Source: Ceratotherium simum simum (taxonomy: Eukaryota > Chordata > Mammalia > Perissodactyla > Rhinocerotidae). From it: a stretch of 64,000 nt of DNA. Below, one piece after another: positions 25,041-37,362 of this stretch. The DNA is taken from positions 1,220,899 through 1,284,898 of the forward strand of contig NW_004454208.1 in the NCBI RefSeq assembly GCF_000283155.1, read 5' to 3'. The notes beneath the pieces are model-generated. The model did not search any database and was not told the DNA's origin. It saw nothing but the letters and a program-made list of their open reading frames with translations. A program made the translations under genes and the position numbers. Position 1 is the first letter of the stretch; each line of letters begins with the position of its first letter.

Positions 25041-25712
25041 CATTAGTCCCCCCTCATCCCTGTGGTTTCAGTTACCCGCAATAAACCACGATCTGAGAAT
25101 ATTAAATGGAAAATTCCAGAAACAAATAATTCATAAGTTTTAAATTGCATGCTGTTCTGAGTAGTGTCATGAAATCTCATGCCCTCCTGCTCTGTCCTTC
25201 CCTGGACGTGAATCATCCTTTTGTCCAGCGGATCCACGATGTATATGCTCCCTGCCTGTTAATCACTTTGTAGACGTCTCGGTTATCTGATGGACTGTTG
25301 AATGGTGTTGCAGTGCTTGTGTTCAAGTAACTCTTATTTTACTTAAAAATGGCCCCAAAATGCAAGAGTAGTTATGCTGGCAATTCGGATACGCCAAAGA
25401 GAAGCCATAAAGTGCTTCCTTTAAGTGAAAAGTTGAAACTTCTTGACTTAATAAGGAAAGAAAAAAAGTCATATGCTGAGATTGCTAAGGTCTGCGGTAA
25501 CATTTATTACAGTATATTGTTGTAATTGTTCTATCTTATTATTAGTTATTGTTTTTAATCTCTTACTGTGCATAATTTATAAATTAAACTTTACCATAGG
25601 TATGTATATACAGGAAAAAACATAGTATATATAGGGTTCGGTACTATTCACGGTTTCAGGCAACCACTGGGGGTCTTGGAACATGTCCCCTGTGGGTAAG
25701 GGGGGACTACTA
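25041..25712 (+). mobile_element. Tigger/MER2-type DNA transposon, complete ends
   Basis: Inverted terminal repeats are visible: CATTAGTCCCCCC at the left and GGGGGGACTACTA at the right. They are flanked by TA on both sides (25039-25040 and 25713-25714), the tc1/mariner-pogo target. Subterminal sequence (GGTTTCAGTTACCCGC; GGTACTATTCACGGTTTCAGG) fits the Tigger group. At 672 bp it is an internally deleted derivative that keeps the first part of the transposase. Immobile. Confidence 0.93.
25349..25525 (+). pseudogene. Tigger (pogo-type) transposase N-terminal remnant, 58 codons
   Basis: An open frame from the ATG at 25349 to TAA at 25523-25525. It begins MAPKCKSSYAGNSDTPKR and continues into LPLSEKLKLLDLIRKEKKSY and AEIAKVCG, a CENP-B/Tigger N-terminal helix-turn-helix start. 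It ends where the internal deletion joins the transposon tail (IYYSILL then stop). The catalytic DDE core is absent. Confidence 0.8.
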
Positions 25713-25989
25713 TATGTCGGAATGGACTCATGGATATTTGTTTTATGCCTTGCATTGTAATTCAGTAAATACTACTTTATTTATTTTGTTGTTCAAATTG
25801 TTTCAGTTTTGGCCATTGGGAGCTCTTTCATTTGGTTCCTGTTTCCCTTTTGATATCCATCTATCATAGTATGTTTTTTTTTCTTTTTAACACTTTCTTT
25901 CTGGCACTACAAGATGCTCAAGGCTCATCTTTTGTATTCCCTGCCCAAGCCCTAGGATCAAGGAGCCCTGCTTCTGGTTATTGGAGAGC

Positions 25990-26170
25990 CTACTGTCTGT
26001 GATTGTGCTTGCTTATTTGTTATCTGTCTCCACTCTCCCGTGGGCTCCTTAAGGACAGAAATCATGGCTGTGTTGTTCATCTCTTTGTGCTCCTGTACAA
26101 GCACTAGTGCCGTGGTTGGTATATTCTGGAGGCTCAGCAAGTGTTTGTTGAATGAATGAATGAATAAACT
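25990..26170 (+). repeat. L2 LINE 3' end
   Basis: Reads CTCCTTAAGGACAGAAATCATGG, then a degenerate repeat body, then AAGTGTTTGTTGAATGAATGAATGAAT, the typical plus-strand L2 tail. Confidence 0.75.
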
Positions 26171-26876
26171 CAAGAAGTATTTGTTGAGTGGGTTAATTGA
26201 AGACACTAGGAGAAGAGTTCGGTAGGTGAAAATATGAGGAAAAAAGTAGTTCCAAGATATCTTATAATCAGTCACGTGTCTGTATACTTGAGAGAGTGTC
26301 AGCCCCAGAGGAAGAATAGAGCATTGTGCTGATGACTCTAACAGAGAGGCGTGACCATGCTGTTGGAGGGAAAGGGGCCTGTCAGATATAGAAATCCCCC
26401 TTCTTCCAGCCAGGGGTTACAGGTGTCATCAGTGAAGTGAATCTCCAGAGTACAGCCTCTGGTCCTTAGCTCCGTAGGCCCAGAAATGATGCTGTGAAGT
26501 CATCAAACTCTAAAGAGATGGGATCATAGGCCACAATGCCAATGTAATTGTCTTCTGTTGGAGATGTATCTGGCTCAAGGGACACTTGATGGGAAGGTCT
26601 ACTTGGGAGACCAATCCATTCCCACATACTGCCTTCTGGTCTCCTAGAATTAGGATCAGAAAAGGTGAATGCTTTAGAAGGTTCTTTCCATCAAGAATGA
26701 TAGCCTGATAAATTGACCTTCTCTGTAAAGTATCTGATCTGCCATCTAGACACAGGATCACTTGGTTTTTGACTTCTTACTTTCTAAACTTCATGCAGAG
26801 CATAGCTCTTATTAAAACACATCTTAACTTCTTGTGTCATATCAAAATACACCTAATTTGGTTACAGTTTTCTTCT

Positions 26877-27119
26877 TTTTTTTTTCTGAGGAAGATCGGC
26901 CCTGACCTAACATCTGCCAGTGCTCCTCTTTTTTGCTGAGGAAGATTGGCCCTGGGCTAACATCCATGCCCATCTTCCTCTACTTTATATGGGACGCCGC
27001 CACAGAATGGCCTGACAAGCAATGCATCAGTGCGCACCCGGGGTCCGGAACCGGCGCACCCCGGGCCGCCGCAGTGGAGCGCGTGCGCTTAACCACTTGC
27101 GCCACTGGGCCGGCCCCAG
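26877..27119 (-). mobile_element. ERE SINE
   Basis: A reverse copy: poly-T, GAGGAAGATCGGCCCTGACC, GAGGAAGATTGGCCCTGGGC, the tRNA-like body, then GCCACTGGGCCGGCCC. The 12-bp duplication CAGTTTTCTTCT at 26865-26876 and 27120-27131 is perfect. The body is CpG-rich, so it is relatively young. Confidence 0.95.
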
Positions 27120-27131
27120 CAGTTTTCTTCT

Positions 27132-28389
27132 AATACATATATCTAGACTGTTGTCCTTCTTTTATTTTCTTTGTTTGTTTGTTTTTAATGAACTTTAGTA
27201 TTTCCAGGCTTTCTTTAGTAACTCAGTAATTTCTTAGGGATATTTCTGCAGCAGGTCAGTACCAATTTTTGGGTGACATTTTCATGACCTTAAATCCATA
27301 TTCTGGGGTGACTTACTGTAACCTTCTTAGTTCTGGCCACAGAAGAATATATTATAAATACATATAATAATTATCAAACAGAATATAATATATTATCACA
27401 CAGACTATTATTTCATAATATAAGACATACAAGACATACAAAAGCCAAATTCTGTTCTGCAGGGGATCAGAGGAAAGAGAGCTCAATGGGGTGGAATGAT
27501 TTGTGAAGAGCTTCACAGCCTGGGAAGAGGGAGAGGATGCCTGGGATAGTCTGAGGGAGGCACGTGCATATGGCAGCTGGGACCAATGTGGTGTGTTCAC
27601 GTGACAGGAGGCTGGCTGGCCTGGCTGGAGTAGAGGACTTGCGTTGGGGAATAGATGGACATAGTGGTCAGGCAGGGTCAAAGAGGGGGGGTTGCCAATC
27701 ATGGAGAGGAATTTAGACTAGCTATGGAATGAGGAAGAGGGAGCGTGACCCCCCAAGGTGTGAGCCGAATCTGGCAATTTTAATGAAGTCTGCATTCATT
27801 ATGAGTTAGTGTGATGTCACTGCCCAACGACCACTGTAATTTTGGGCACCATCAATAGGAGTTTGGTGTTTCAATGAGGGGATGCTTCTTCCCTCTTTTC
27901 TAAGCTGCCAGGTCACACCTAGTGTGAGCTGACAACTCTTGTGCCACATTTCTTTACAGGAGACATTTACAAACTGTAAACAGAATGGGTGGTGAGTTTC
28001 TATCATGGGAGGAGTCTACAAGAGGATAAATGACCTTCAACCAGGTGTTGTCTGGATGGAGGTCAGACTAAAGGACTGCTAAGTGGCTTTCCAACCCTGA
28101 GAAACACTGATGACACAGTCATCTCTGGGGAGGGGAAAGGTTGAGTCAGAGATTTGGTTTTGAACCCAAATGATCTAGAGAATCACATTTTTCTTCCACT
28201 ACCAAAGAGATATTCGTAAAGGAAGCTGACTTGGGAGTGAGTGATGTTTGGTGATGCCGACCATGGGATGTTGGTGAAACATTCTAGGTGAAACATGATT
28301 GAATGTCTATTGAACTCTAGATCTGGAAATCCAGTCTTGTTTCTGACTGTGCCCATTTCCAACCCATCCTGCGCTTTTCCCAGCTGTGC
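27132..28389. other. Spacer with no recognised gene
   Basis: Contains an AT-rich tract at 27340-27430 and otherwise unique-looking sequence. Frames such as 27352-27702 (minus) have no domain content. Confidence 0.5.
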
Positions 28390-28720
28390 TCAAAATCCCA
28401 TCCATCTTTCGTAGACTTGCTTTTCTATGATCCTTCCTTGATCTTTGTCCCTCTCCAGCTACTCCCAGAGGAGGATCTTGCCCTCATCACTCTCCCTAAT
28501 CCCTCTCCCTGCTCTCCTGCTCCACATTTGGCCTTCCCTCTGTTACAGTTGCATATGCACTTGCTTTACCTCTCTTGCAATTATTTCCTTAATTGTTAAG
28601 ACATTTCAAGACAGAATACACACCTTACTTATCTTTGTATTATTGCCCCTTCCGCACCCCTAGTACCACTCACCTAATGCACAACCACATCCCTGGCTTC
28701 TGTATAACTGCTGGAGTAAA
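28390..28720 (+). repeat. Probable L2 fragment
   Basis: Pyrimidine-rich sequence with features seen in L2 tails, such as CTCTCCAGCTACTCCCAG and CACCCCTAGTACCACTCACCTAATGCACA. Divergence is high, so this is tentative. Confidence 0.4.
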
Positions 28721-28949
28721 TCAATCAAGTTAGTGAAATTGAGTTTCTGGCTGAAAAAGTGAGTGCTCTAAGGACTCGGGTGGGAGGAAGGTGGAAGTCT
28801 AAACACTGAGCCTTGCAGAAAGGAGGAATGGGAGCCAGTGACGGGAAAGAAAAGAAGGAAGCAGAGAGGGAGAAGGCTAGCCCAGAGAAGAGGCAGCATG
28901 TGGTGGTACGCTGACTGGTGGGGACAGAGTGTCTGGAAGGGTGGGGTAT

Positions 28950-29396
28950 TAGTCAGTGCTCTTTGGGGAAACAGAACCAACAGGGTGTGTACACACACAC
29001 ACACACATACACACACACATATATATAGAGAAAGATTGATTTCAAGGTATTGGCTCATGCAGTTGTGGGGGCTGGCAAGTCCAAAATCTGCAGGGCAGGC
29101 CAGCAGGCCAGCAGGCTGGAGACCCAGGGAAGAGCTGGTGTTGCAGCTTGAGTATAAAGGCAGTCCAGAGGCAGAATTCCCTCTTCTGGGGATATCAGTC
29201 TTTTCTCTTAAGGCTTTCAACTGATTGGATGAGGCCCACCCATACTGTGGAGGGTAATCTGCTTTACTCAAAGTATACTGTTTTAACCATTAATCACATT
29301 GAAAAAATACCTTCACAGCAACAACTAGACTTGTGTTTGGCCAAACGTCTGGGCACCATAGCCTAGCCAAGTTGACACATAAAATTTACCATGACA
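28950..29396 (-). repeat. Old LTR-like interspersed repeat with an internal CA microsatellite
   Basis: The segment runs from ATTAGTCAGTGCTCTTTGGGG through GGCTGGCAAGTCCAAAATCTG, TTTCAACTGATTGGATGAGG and TAGCCAAGTTGACACATAAA to TTACCATGACA. The family is common in mammals, and its reversed form has LTR-like TG...CA ends, so I place it on the minus strand. I do not assign a family name with confidence. Confidence 0.6.
28986..29026. repeat. CA/TA microsatellite
   Basis: TGTACACACACACACACACA followed by further CA units and ATATATATAG. It is likely length-polymorphic. Confidence 0.9.
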
Positions 29397-29399
29397 GGT

Positions 29400-30574
29400 G
29401 GGTTCATTCGTCTTCCCAGCTGATGATTCCTACCATCTGCAAGCTTTAGGGTCACCACAGTGGACAAGGTTACTGTCAGTACACAAGCAAGTGCAGTACA
29501 GCGATGAGGGCTGTGATATGGATGGGAAGGGCAACAAGCACCATAGACAGACCAAGAATGTAAGAGAAAAGCAAAGATTTCTGAATAAAGGGGAGGAGAC
29601 TTAAGATCCTAATTTTGTGTGTGGTATGCAAATAAAAAGGAACTACCACAAATGTTAACAATTATCTGTAATCTGTTTTAGGTGATTTTATAAGTAATTT
29701 TAATTTTTTCCCCCACAATGAATATGTGATACATTTATTATAAGAAAAATAAACTAGAAGAGACTAGGGACATTTGAAGGTATGACTTTCTTCCTCCTTT
29801 GTTTAAAAAGAATGAAGACTAAATTGGAGACGTGTGTCTATGAGTGTGTCCTTTGAAAAAGAAGAAATCATCCACTGACAAGGTGTCAAGTTAATTACAA
29901 ATGCATTATTTTAGAGGAATGAACTTCTCATATTGAGTTTTGTTGTTTATTTTTTTTCCTTGACCATTCTCAAAATGTAAGTCTCATGATATGACAGTTT
30001 TAGCCTAAGTGTATTACCAGTTCAACTTTTCTGGGCCAGGGCCTGAGGTGAACGCAGAACACTGATTTTTTTGAGTTTAGGGGATGAAGATAAAAGTTAA
30101 AGAATTGACCGTAGAATAATAGAATGCAACATGAGTAAGACGACATTAATTGTGATAGTAAATTAAAAACAGACAATTTATTTTAGCTCTACTCCTGACC
30201 ATCCCTATTAGTTTCCAGGTGAACTTTCCAATAACTTACTTTCTACCTTCTCTTGACAATGATTAAGGTCAGGGTCCTTCCGTCTGAAAGGAACTTGGTA
30301 TTTCTTTTAAACTCTTCACAGTGTTTCTTCTTCCACACAGGTTCAGTTCATTTGGGGATGGCAGTACCTGGGTCTGGGGTCCCTAACTCAACTCGCACCA
30401 AGTATGAACACATTTTCAGGTGATTTTAGGTATTATTTCAGAGATGACACTCTAAGTGCTGGGTGGGATTAGAGGAAATGCAAGGTGATAAGAAGGAAGG
30501 CCCTACCTGGGGAGAGTGAGTGAGGAGCTGGGTGGCTATGGAACCTTCAGATTCCTCTGCTTTCCTTCTTCCTT
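29400..30574. other. Spacer with no recognised feature
   Basis: AT-rich unique-looking DNA between the LTR-like repeat and the full-length L1. Neither a gene nor a named repeat was found. Confidence 0.5.
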
Positions 30575-30588
30575 AAAAGCTCCAGCAG
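30575..30588. repeat. Left target-site duplication of the full-length L1
   Basis: AAAAGCTCCAGCAG here and AAAAGGTCCAGCAG at 38377-38390, with one mismatch in 14. The right copy directly follows the L1 A tail. The AAAA start suits the L1 endonuclease target. Confidence 0.85.
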
Positions 30589-30749
30589 AGTGACATCGGC
30601 ATCATGGTGGAGTGAGTTGCTCCCTTTGTCTCTCCTCTCTAAGTTACAACCAGTAGAATATCCACAGACCAACAAAGGATTTTCTGCACAGCACGCCAAA
30701 CTGCCTGAGAGATCAACACATCTATACATCTGAAGGTGGGTGGACTGGC

Positions 30750-31260
30750 CCTCGTGGAGGCAGTGGAACTAGGGGAGCAGTGGTGGTGGCTCCCAAGACT
30801 GGAGGCTCCGGGAACTGTGACCACGCCTGAGAGCAGAGGCTCCAGAAACTGTCTCAATGCCCATGAATGGAGGCCCTGGGAACCGAGGAGGCACATGCGA
30901 CTGGAGGCTCCAGGAACGGCTGCAACACCACGACCCAGTCTCCAACCTCTCCTCCGGTGGTGGCGTCTGCAACCCTGGTCCTCCCAGCAGCAGGTGCTGC
31001 ATCCAAGACCCCGATACCCCTGGCAGCAGTGGTGGTGCCCGTGACCTGAGGTTCTAGGAACTACAGAGGTTCCCCAGACCAGAGGCTCCAGGAGCCCTGG
31101 TGACACACATGAACAGAGGCTCCAGGAATTGTGGTGGTTCTTGTGACTCAGCCCCATCCCCTCCCCAACAGTGATGTGGCACCCATGACCTGAGGCTCCA
31201 GAAACTGCAGCAGTGCCAGAGACCAGAGGTTCCTGGAACCATAGTGGTGCCTGCGACCCA
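30750..31260 (+). repeat. 34-bp tandem-type units in the L1 5' UTR
   Basis: A GAGGCTCC-type motif (variants GAGGCCCT, GAGGTTCT, GAGGTTCC) recurs at 30802, 30836, 30870, 30904, then 31048, 31082, 31116, then 31192 and 31226. Inside each cluster the step is exactly 34 bp. The second half of each unit usually reads like GTGGTGCCCATGACC. Clusters are separated by diverged GC-rich sequence, and similar CAGCAGTGGTG/GTGACC phrases continue to about 31700. The long open frames here on both strands follow from this repetition. Confidence 0.85.
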
Positions 31261-32003
31261 GGTACTCCTTCCCCTGTGGCAGTGGCAGTGGCACCCACAA
31301 TCCTGATCTACCTGGCAGCAGTGGTGACACCTAAGAACTCAGCACCCCCAGCAGTGCAGTGCCAGCACCCCCAGAAACCCTGGAAGCAGCAGTAGAGGTG
31401 GCATTTATGGCAGCAGCCCCCCCAGCCACAGCAGTGCCAAAGGTCATGAAGAGCCTAATAGCAGTGACGGTGGGGCCTGTGACCCCAGGCTCCCCCACCT
31501 GCAGCAGTGCCCACAATCCTGGCCCCACCCATAGCAGTGGTGCCTGTGGACTCGACAGCCCTGGATGTGGTGGAAGTGCCTGTGACCCTGGTTCCCACCC
31601 CAGGGTCTCTCTCCCCCTGATGTGGTGGGGGAACTCCTAACCCAGGAGACCCTAGAAGCAGCAGAGGTGCTTGACAGCCCAGTGACCCTGGTGGCAGCAT
31701 CTGTGACTGCAGCAACATCAGAAGCAGCAAGACATCAGCAACCTCGGAGTCATAAGCAGCACAAAGAGGGCACTGATGACACTTCTGGCAGAGGCAGTGA
31801 AGGGTGGAAAGTTATGGCTCTCAAATACAACCAGAACCAGCTCAGAATCAAAGTAAACAAAGGCTTACCTAAATAAAAAAGATGATCGCTACTACAAATG
31901 TGCTGGCAGAGAAACAAATCATCAAGCACCATGAAAGATTATGGTAACATGGTATCTGTCACAAAAAGAAAGTGACAATTTTCCATAAAACAAACTTGAA
32001 GTC

Positions 32004-32900
32004 ATGGGAGACTGCAATCTAACTGATAGAGAATTCAAAATAGCCGTCATGAAGAAAATCAATGAGCTACAAGAAAACTCAGAAAGACAGTTCACTGACC
32101 TCAGGAATAAAATTAATGAACAGGAGTACTTCACCAAAGAGATTGATACTCTAAAAAAACAAACAAAAAAAAAACAAACCGAAATTCTGGAGCTGAAGAA
32201 CTCAATAAATGAGATGAAGGATAAAGTAGAAAGCATTGGAAATAGAGAAGACCATATGGAAGAGAGAATTAGCAAGCTTGAAGATAGAAATCTAGAAATG
32301 ATTCAAGTGGAAAAGGAGAGAGAACTAAGACTTAAAAAAAAATAAAGAAATTCTACATTAAATATCTGACTCAATTAGGAAAAGCAACATAAGAACAATG
32401 GGTATCCCAGAAGGAGAAGAGAGGGAGAAGGGAGCAGAGAGTTTATTTAAATAAATAATAGCTGAGAACTTCCCAAACCTGAGGAAGGAACTTGATATAC
32501 AAGTACATGATTATAACACCTAATTATCTCAGTGCAAAAAGACCATCTCTTAGACACATTATATTAAAACTGTCAAAAGTCAATGACAAAGAAAGAATAT
32601 TAAAGGTAGCCAAAGAGAAAAAAACAACCTACAAGGGAACCCCAATTAGGCTATCAGCAGATTTCTCAGCAGAAACTCTACATGCCAGGAGAGACTGGAA
32701 TGATATATTCAGAATATTGAAAGACAAAAACTGTCAGCCAAGAATTCTCTGTACAGCAGTTATCTTTCAATTATGAAGGAAAAATAAAGGCTTTCCCAGA
32801 CAAACAAAGGCTGAGGGAGTTCATCACCACTAGACCTGCCTTATAAGAAATGTTGAAAAGAATTCTCCTATCTGAAATGAAAAGGCAAATGTACACAAAG
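32004..32900 (+). pseudogene. L1 ORF1, broken
   Basis: The ATG at 32004 opens 113 codons rich in E, K, N and L (ELQENSERQF, ILELKNSINE), a coiled-coil N-terminal region of ORF1p. A stop after an A run near 32343 breaks it. The C-terminal nucleic-acid-binding part resumes further on, with LRHIILKLSKVNDKERI at 32552-32602 and LHARRDWNDIFRILKDKN near 32680, again followed by a stop. Copy A holds the same C-terminal segment at 1-300. Confidence 0.85.
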
Positions 32901-34674
32901 CTTTAAGTAAGGTGATAAATAGATGGACAGAATCAGAAAATTGCAACTCTATATCACAATAGGTTCTTAAACACTTAATTATAACTTAAAGGTTAAAGGG
33001 AAAGCAAGCATTAAAAATAACTATAACCGTTTCAATTTAGTAATGAACTCACAATATAAAAAGGGATAATTTGTGACAACAAAGACATAGAAGGGGGAGA
33101 GGAAAAGACAGAATCTTCATTGGCAAGTGAAAATAAGATGCTATTAGCAGAAAAGGGATTATCTCATCTATGAGATCTTTATACAAACCTCATGGTAACC
33201 ACAAAACAAAAATTCCAAGTGGAGTTATGAAACATAAAAAAAGTGGAAACTGAGAAACACATCACAGAAAACCACCAAACTGAAATGTCAGACAGAAACA
33301 CAAGGAAAAAGAAACAATGGAAATATAGAGCAACCAGAAAACAAAAGATAAAATGGCAGTATTAAGTGCTCATATATCAACAATCACCCTAAATGTAAAT
33401 GGACTGAATTCACCAATCAAAAGACACAGAGTGGTTGGATGGATTAAAAAACAAGACCCACAATATGCTGCTTCCAGGAGACCCATCTCAGCTCTAAACA
33501 CAAACACAGGCTCAAAGTGAAGGGATGGAAGATGATACTCCAAGCAAACGGCAACCAAAAGAAAGCAGATCTCACCATACTTCTATCAGACAAAATAGAC
33601 TTCAAGCAAAAAAAAGACAAGAGACAAAGATGGACATTATATAATGATAAAGGGGACAATCCACAAGAATACATAACATTTATTAATATATATGTACCTA
33701 ACATAGGAGCACCAAAGTATATAAAGCAACTATTAACAGACCTAAAGGGAGAAATTGAGAGAAACACAATAATAGTAGGAGACTTTAATACTCCCACTTA
33801 CATCAATGGATAGATCATCCAGACAGAAATTCAACAAGGAAACATTGGCCTTAAATGAAACACTAGACCAGATGTACTTAGTAGACATGTAGAACATTGG
33901 ATCCAAAAGCAGTAGAATACACATTCTTCTCAAGTGCACAAGGAACATTCTCAAAGATAGACTATGTGTTGGGAAACAAAACAAGCCTCAGTAAATTTAA
34001 GAACATTGAAATCATATCAAGCATCTTTTCCAACCACAATGGTATGAAACTAGAAATCAACTACAAGAAGTATACTGGAAAAGTCACAGATATGTGGAGA
34101 CTAAACAACATGCTGCTGAACAATTATCGGATCTATGAAGAAATCAACGGAGAAATAAAAAAATACCTGGAGACTAATGAAAATGAAAACACAACATTCC
34201 AAAACTTATGGGATGCAGCACAAGCAGTAATAAGGGGGAAGTATATAGCAATACAAGCCTACCTCAAGAAACAAGGAAAGTCTCAAATAGACAATCTAAC
34301 ACTACACCTAAAGGAATTAGAAAAAAGAAGAACAAACAAAGCCCAAAGTAGAAGGAAGGAAATAATAAAAATCGGAGCAGAAACAAATGAAATAGAGACT
34401 AAAAAGACAATAGAAAAGATCAATGAAACTAAGAGCTGATTCTTTGAAAAGATAAACAGACCTTTAGCTGGACACACTGAGAAAAAAGAAAGAAGGCTCA
34501 AATAAATAAAATCAGAAACGAAAGAGGAGAAATTACAACACATGCCACAGAAATGCAAAGGATTATAAGAACACTATGAAAAGCAATATACCAACAAATT
34601 GGATAACCTAGAAGAAATAGATAAATTCTTAGAATCATACAACCTCCCAAAACTGAATCAAGAAGAAACAGAGA

Positions 34675-34961
34675 GGGGCCGGCCCCGTGGCTTAGCGGTT
34701 AAGTGCACGTGCTCCCTTACTGGCAGCCTGGGTGTGGATCCCGGGCGTGCACCAACGGACTGCTTCTCCGGCCATGCTGATGCGGCAACCCACATACAGC
34801 AACTAGAAGGATGTACAACTATGACATACAACTATCTACTGGGGCTTTGGGGAGAAAAAGGGAAAATAAGGGGGAGGATTGGCAATAGATGTTAGCTCAG
34901 GGCCAGTCTTCCTCAGCAAAAAGAGGAGGATTGGCATGATGTTAGCTCAGAGCTGATCTTC

Positions 34962-34996
<35 letters not shown>

Positions 34997-34999
34997 AAA
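34675..34999 (+). mobile_element. ERE SINE nested in L1 copy C
   Basis: Full-length copy with a GGGGCCGGCCCCGTGGCTTAGCGG head and a box-B-like GTGGATCCCGGG. It also has the TACAACTATCTACTGGGGCTTTGGGG module, two GTTAGCTCAG tail modules and a CA-repeat end. The 13-bp duplication GAAGAAACAGAGA at 34662-34674 and 35000-35012 is perfect, so it is young. Confidence 0.96.
34972..34998. repeat. CA microsatellite in an ERE tail
   Basis: Uninterrupted CA repeat of about 13 units replacing the A tail of the ERE. A likely polymorphic marker. Confidence 0.88.
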
Positions 35000-35917
35000 G
35001 AAGAAACAGAGAACCTGAATAGACCAATCACTAGTAAGGAGTAGAACAGTAATCAAAAACCTCCCAAAAAACAAAAGTCCAGGACCAGACTGACTCTCTG
35101 GTGAACTGTACCAAACATTCAAAGAATATTTAATACCTATCCTTCTCAAACTTAATTGAAGAGGAGAGGATGCTTCCTAACTCATTTCACAAGACCAACA
35201 TTACCCTGATACCAAAACAGGACAAGGACAATACAAAGAAAGAAAATACAGGCCATTATCACTTATGAACATAGATGCAAAAATCCTCAGCAAAATATTA
35301 GCAGATCAAATACAACAATACATTAAAAGGATCATTAATGATTATCAAGTGGGATTTATTTCAGGGATGCAAGGATGGTTCAACACTGGCAAATCAATGT
35401 GATACCCCATATTGACAAAATGAAGAATAAAAATCATCTCAACAGATGCAGAGAAAGCATTTGACAAGATTTAGCACCCATTTATGATAAAAACTGAATA
35501 AAATGGATATAGAAGGAAATTACCTTAACATAATAAAGGCCATATTCAACAAACCCACAGCTAACATCATACGCAACAGTGAACAATTGAAAGCTATTCC
35601 TCTAAGAAAAGGAACAAGAAAAGGATGCCTACTCTTGACAGTCTTATTCAACATAATATTGGAAGTCCTAGCCAGAGCAATTAGGCAAGAAAAAGAAATA
35701 AAAGTTGTCCAAATTGGGAAGGAAGTAGTAAAACTGTCACTATTCGTAGATAACATGATTTTATATATAGAAAATCCTAAAGAATCCACCAGAAAACTAT
35801 TAGAAATAATAAATGAACACGGTGAAGTTGCAGGGTACAAAATCAACATACAAAAATCAGTTATGTTTCTATACACTAACAACGAACTAGCAGAAAGAGA
35901 AATCAAGAGTATACTCC

Positions 35918-36172
35918 TGGGGCTGGCCCAGTGGCGCAAGCGGTTGGGTGCACACGCTCTGCTGCAGTGGCCCGGGGTTCACCGGTTCGGATCCCAGGTG
36001 CACACTGACGCACTGCTTGGCAAGCCATGGTGTGGTGGCGTCCCATATAAAATGGAGGAAGATGGGCACAGATGTTAGCCCAGGGCCAGTCTTCCTCAGC
36101 AAAAAAAAAAAAAAAAAAGAGGAGGCTTGGCAGGTGTTAGCACAGGGCTGATCTCCTCACACACACACAAAA
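35918..36172 (+). mobile_element. ERE SINE nested in L1 copy C
   Basis: GGGGCTGGCCCAGTGGCGCAAGCGG head, GGATCCCAGGTGC, duplicated GTTAGCCCAGGGCCAGTC / GTTAGCACAGGGCTGATC modules and a CA tail. The duplication AGAGTATACTCC at 35906-35917 and 36173-36184 is perfect. Confidence 0.96.
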
Positions 36173-37065
36173 AGAGTATACTCCCATTTACAATCACCAC
36201 AAAAAGGATAAAATATCTAGGAAAAAATTTAACCGAGTTGTGAAAGACCTGTACACTGAAAACTATAAAACATTGTTGAAAGAAATCAAAGAAGACACAA
36301 AGAAATGGAAAGGTATTCCATGCTCATGGATTGGAAGAATAAATACTGTTAAAATGTCCGTATTACCTAAGGCAATCTACAGATTCAATGCAATCTCTAT
36401 CAAAATCCTAATGATATTTTTCACAGAAATAGGGCAAAGAATCCTAAAATTTATGTAGAACAACAAAGACCCCTACTAGCCAAAGCAATCCTGAGAAAAA
36501 AGAACAAAGCTGGAGGTATCACATTTCCTGATTTCAAAATATACTACAAAGCTATAGTAATCAAAACAGCTTGGTACTGGCACAAAAACAGACACACAGA
36601 TAGATGGAACAGTACTGAGAGCCTAGAAATAAACCCACACATCTATGAACAGCTAATTTTTGACAAAGAAGCCAAGAACATACAATGGAGAAAGGAAAGT
36701 CTTTTCAATAAACAATGTTGGGAAAACGGGACAGCTACATACAAAAGAATGAAATTAGACCACTATCTTACATCTTACACAAAAGTTAACCCCAAATGGA
36801 TTAGACTTGAAGGTAAGACCTGAAACCATAAAACTCCTAGAAGAAAACATGGGCAGTATGCTCTCAGACACTGGTCTTAGCAGTATCTTTTTGAATATGT
36901 CTCCGCAGGCAAGGAAAACAAAAGAAAAAATAAATGGGACTATGTCAGACTAAAAAGTTTCTGCAAAGCAAAGGAAACCATCAACAAAAGGAAAAGACAG
37001 CCTACCAATTGAGAGAAGATATTTGCAAATCACCTATTCTATAAGAGATTAATATCCAAAATATA

Positions 37066-37362
37066 GGGCCGGCCCCGGGGCTTAGTGGTTAAGTGCACAC
37101 ACTCCGCTACTGGTGGCCCGGGTTGGGATCCTGGGCACGCACCGATGCACTGCTTCTCCAGCCATGCTGAGGCTCCGTCCCACATACAGCAACTAGAAGG
37201 ATGTGCAACTATGACATACAACTATCTACTGGGGCTTTGGGGAAAAAAAGGAGGAGGATTGGCAATAGATGTTCGCTCAGAGCCGGTCTTCCTCAGCAAA
37301 AAGAGGAGGATTAGCATGGATGTTAGCTCAGGGCTGATCTTCCTCACACACACACACACAAA
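37066..37362 (+). mobile_element. ERE SINE nested in L1 copy C
   Basis: GGGCCGGCCCCGGGGCTTAGTGG head and full-length body with two GTTAGCTCAG-type tail modules and a CA end. The duplication ATCCAAAATATA at 37054-37065 and 37363-37374 is perfect. Confidence 0.96.

Noticed and set aside
28838..29271. Open frames on both strands (128 and 167 codons)
   Set aside because: They span a CA microsatellite and an old LTR-like repeat (the run of T-H or C-V residues is the microsatellite).
30639..31298. 219-codon minus-strand frame and several overlapping frames on both strands
   Set aside because: They arise from the repetitive GC-rich 34-bp units of an L1 5' UTR. All frames stay open because stop codons are rare in the unit.
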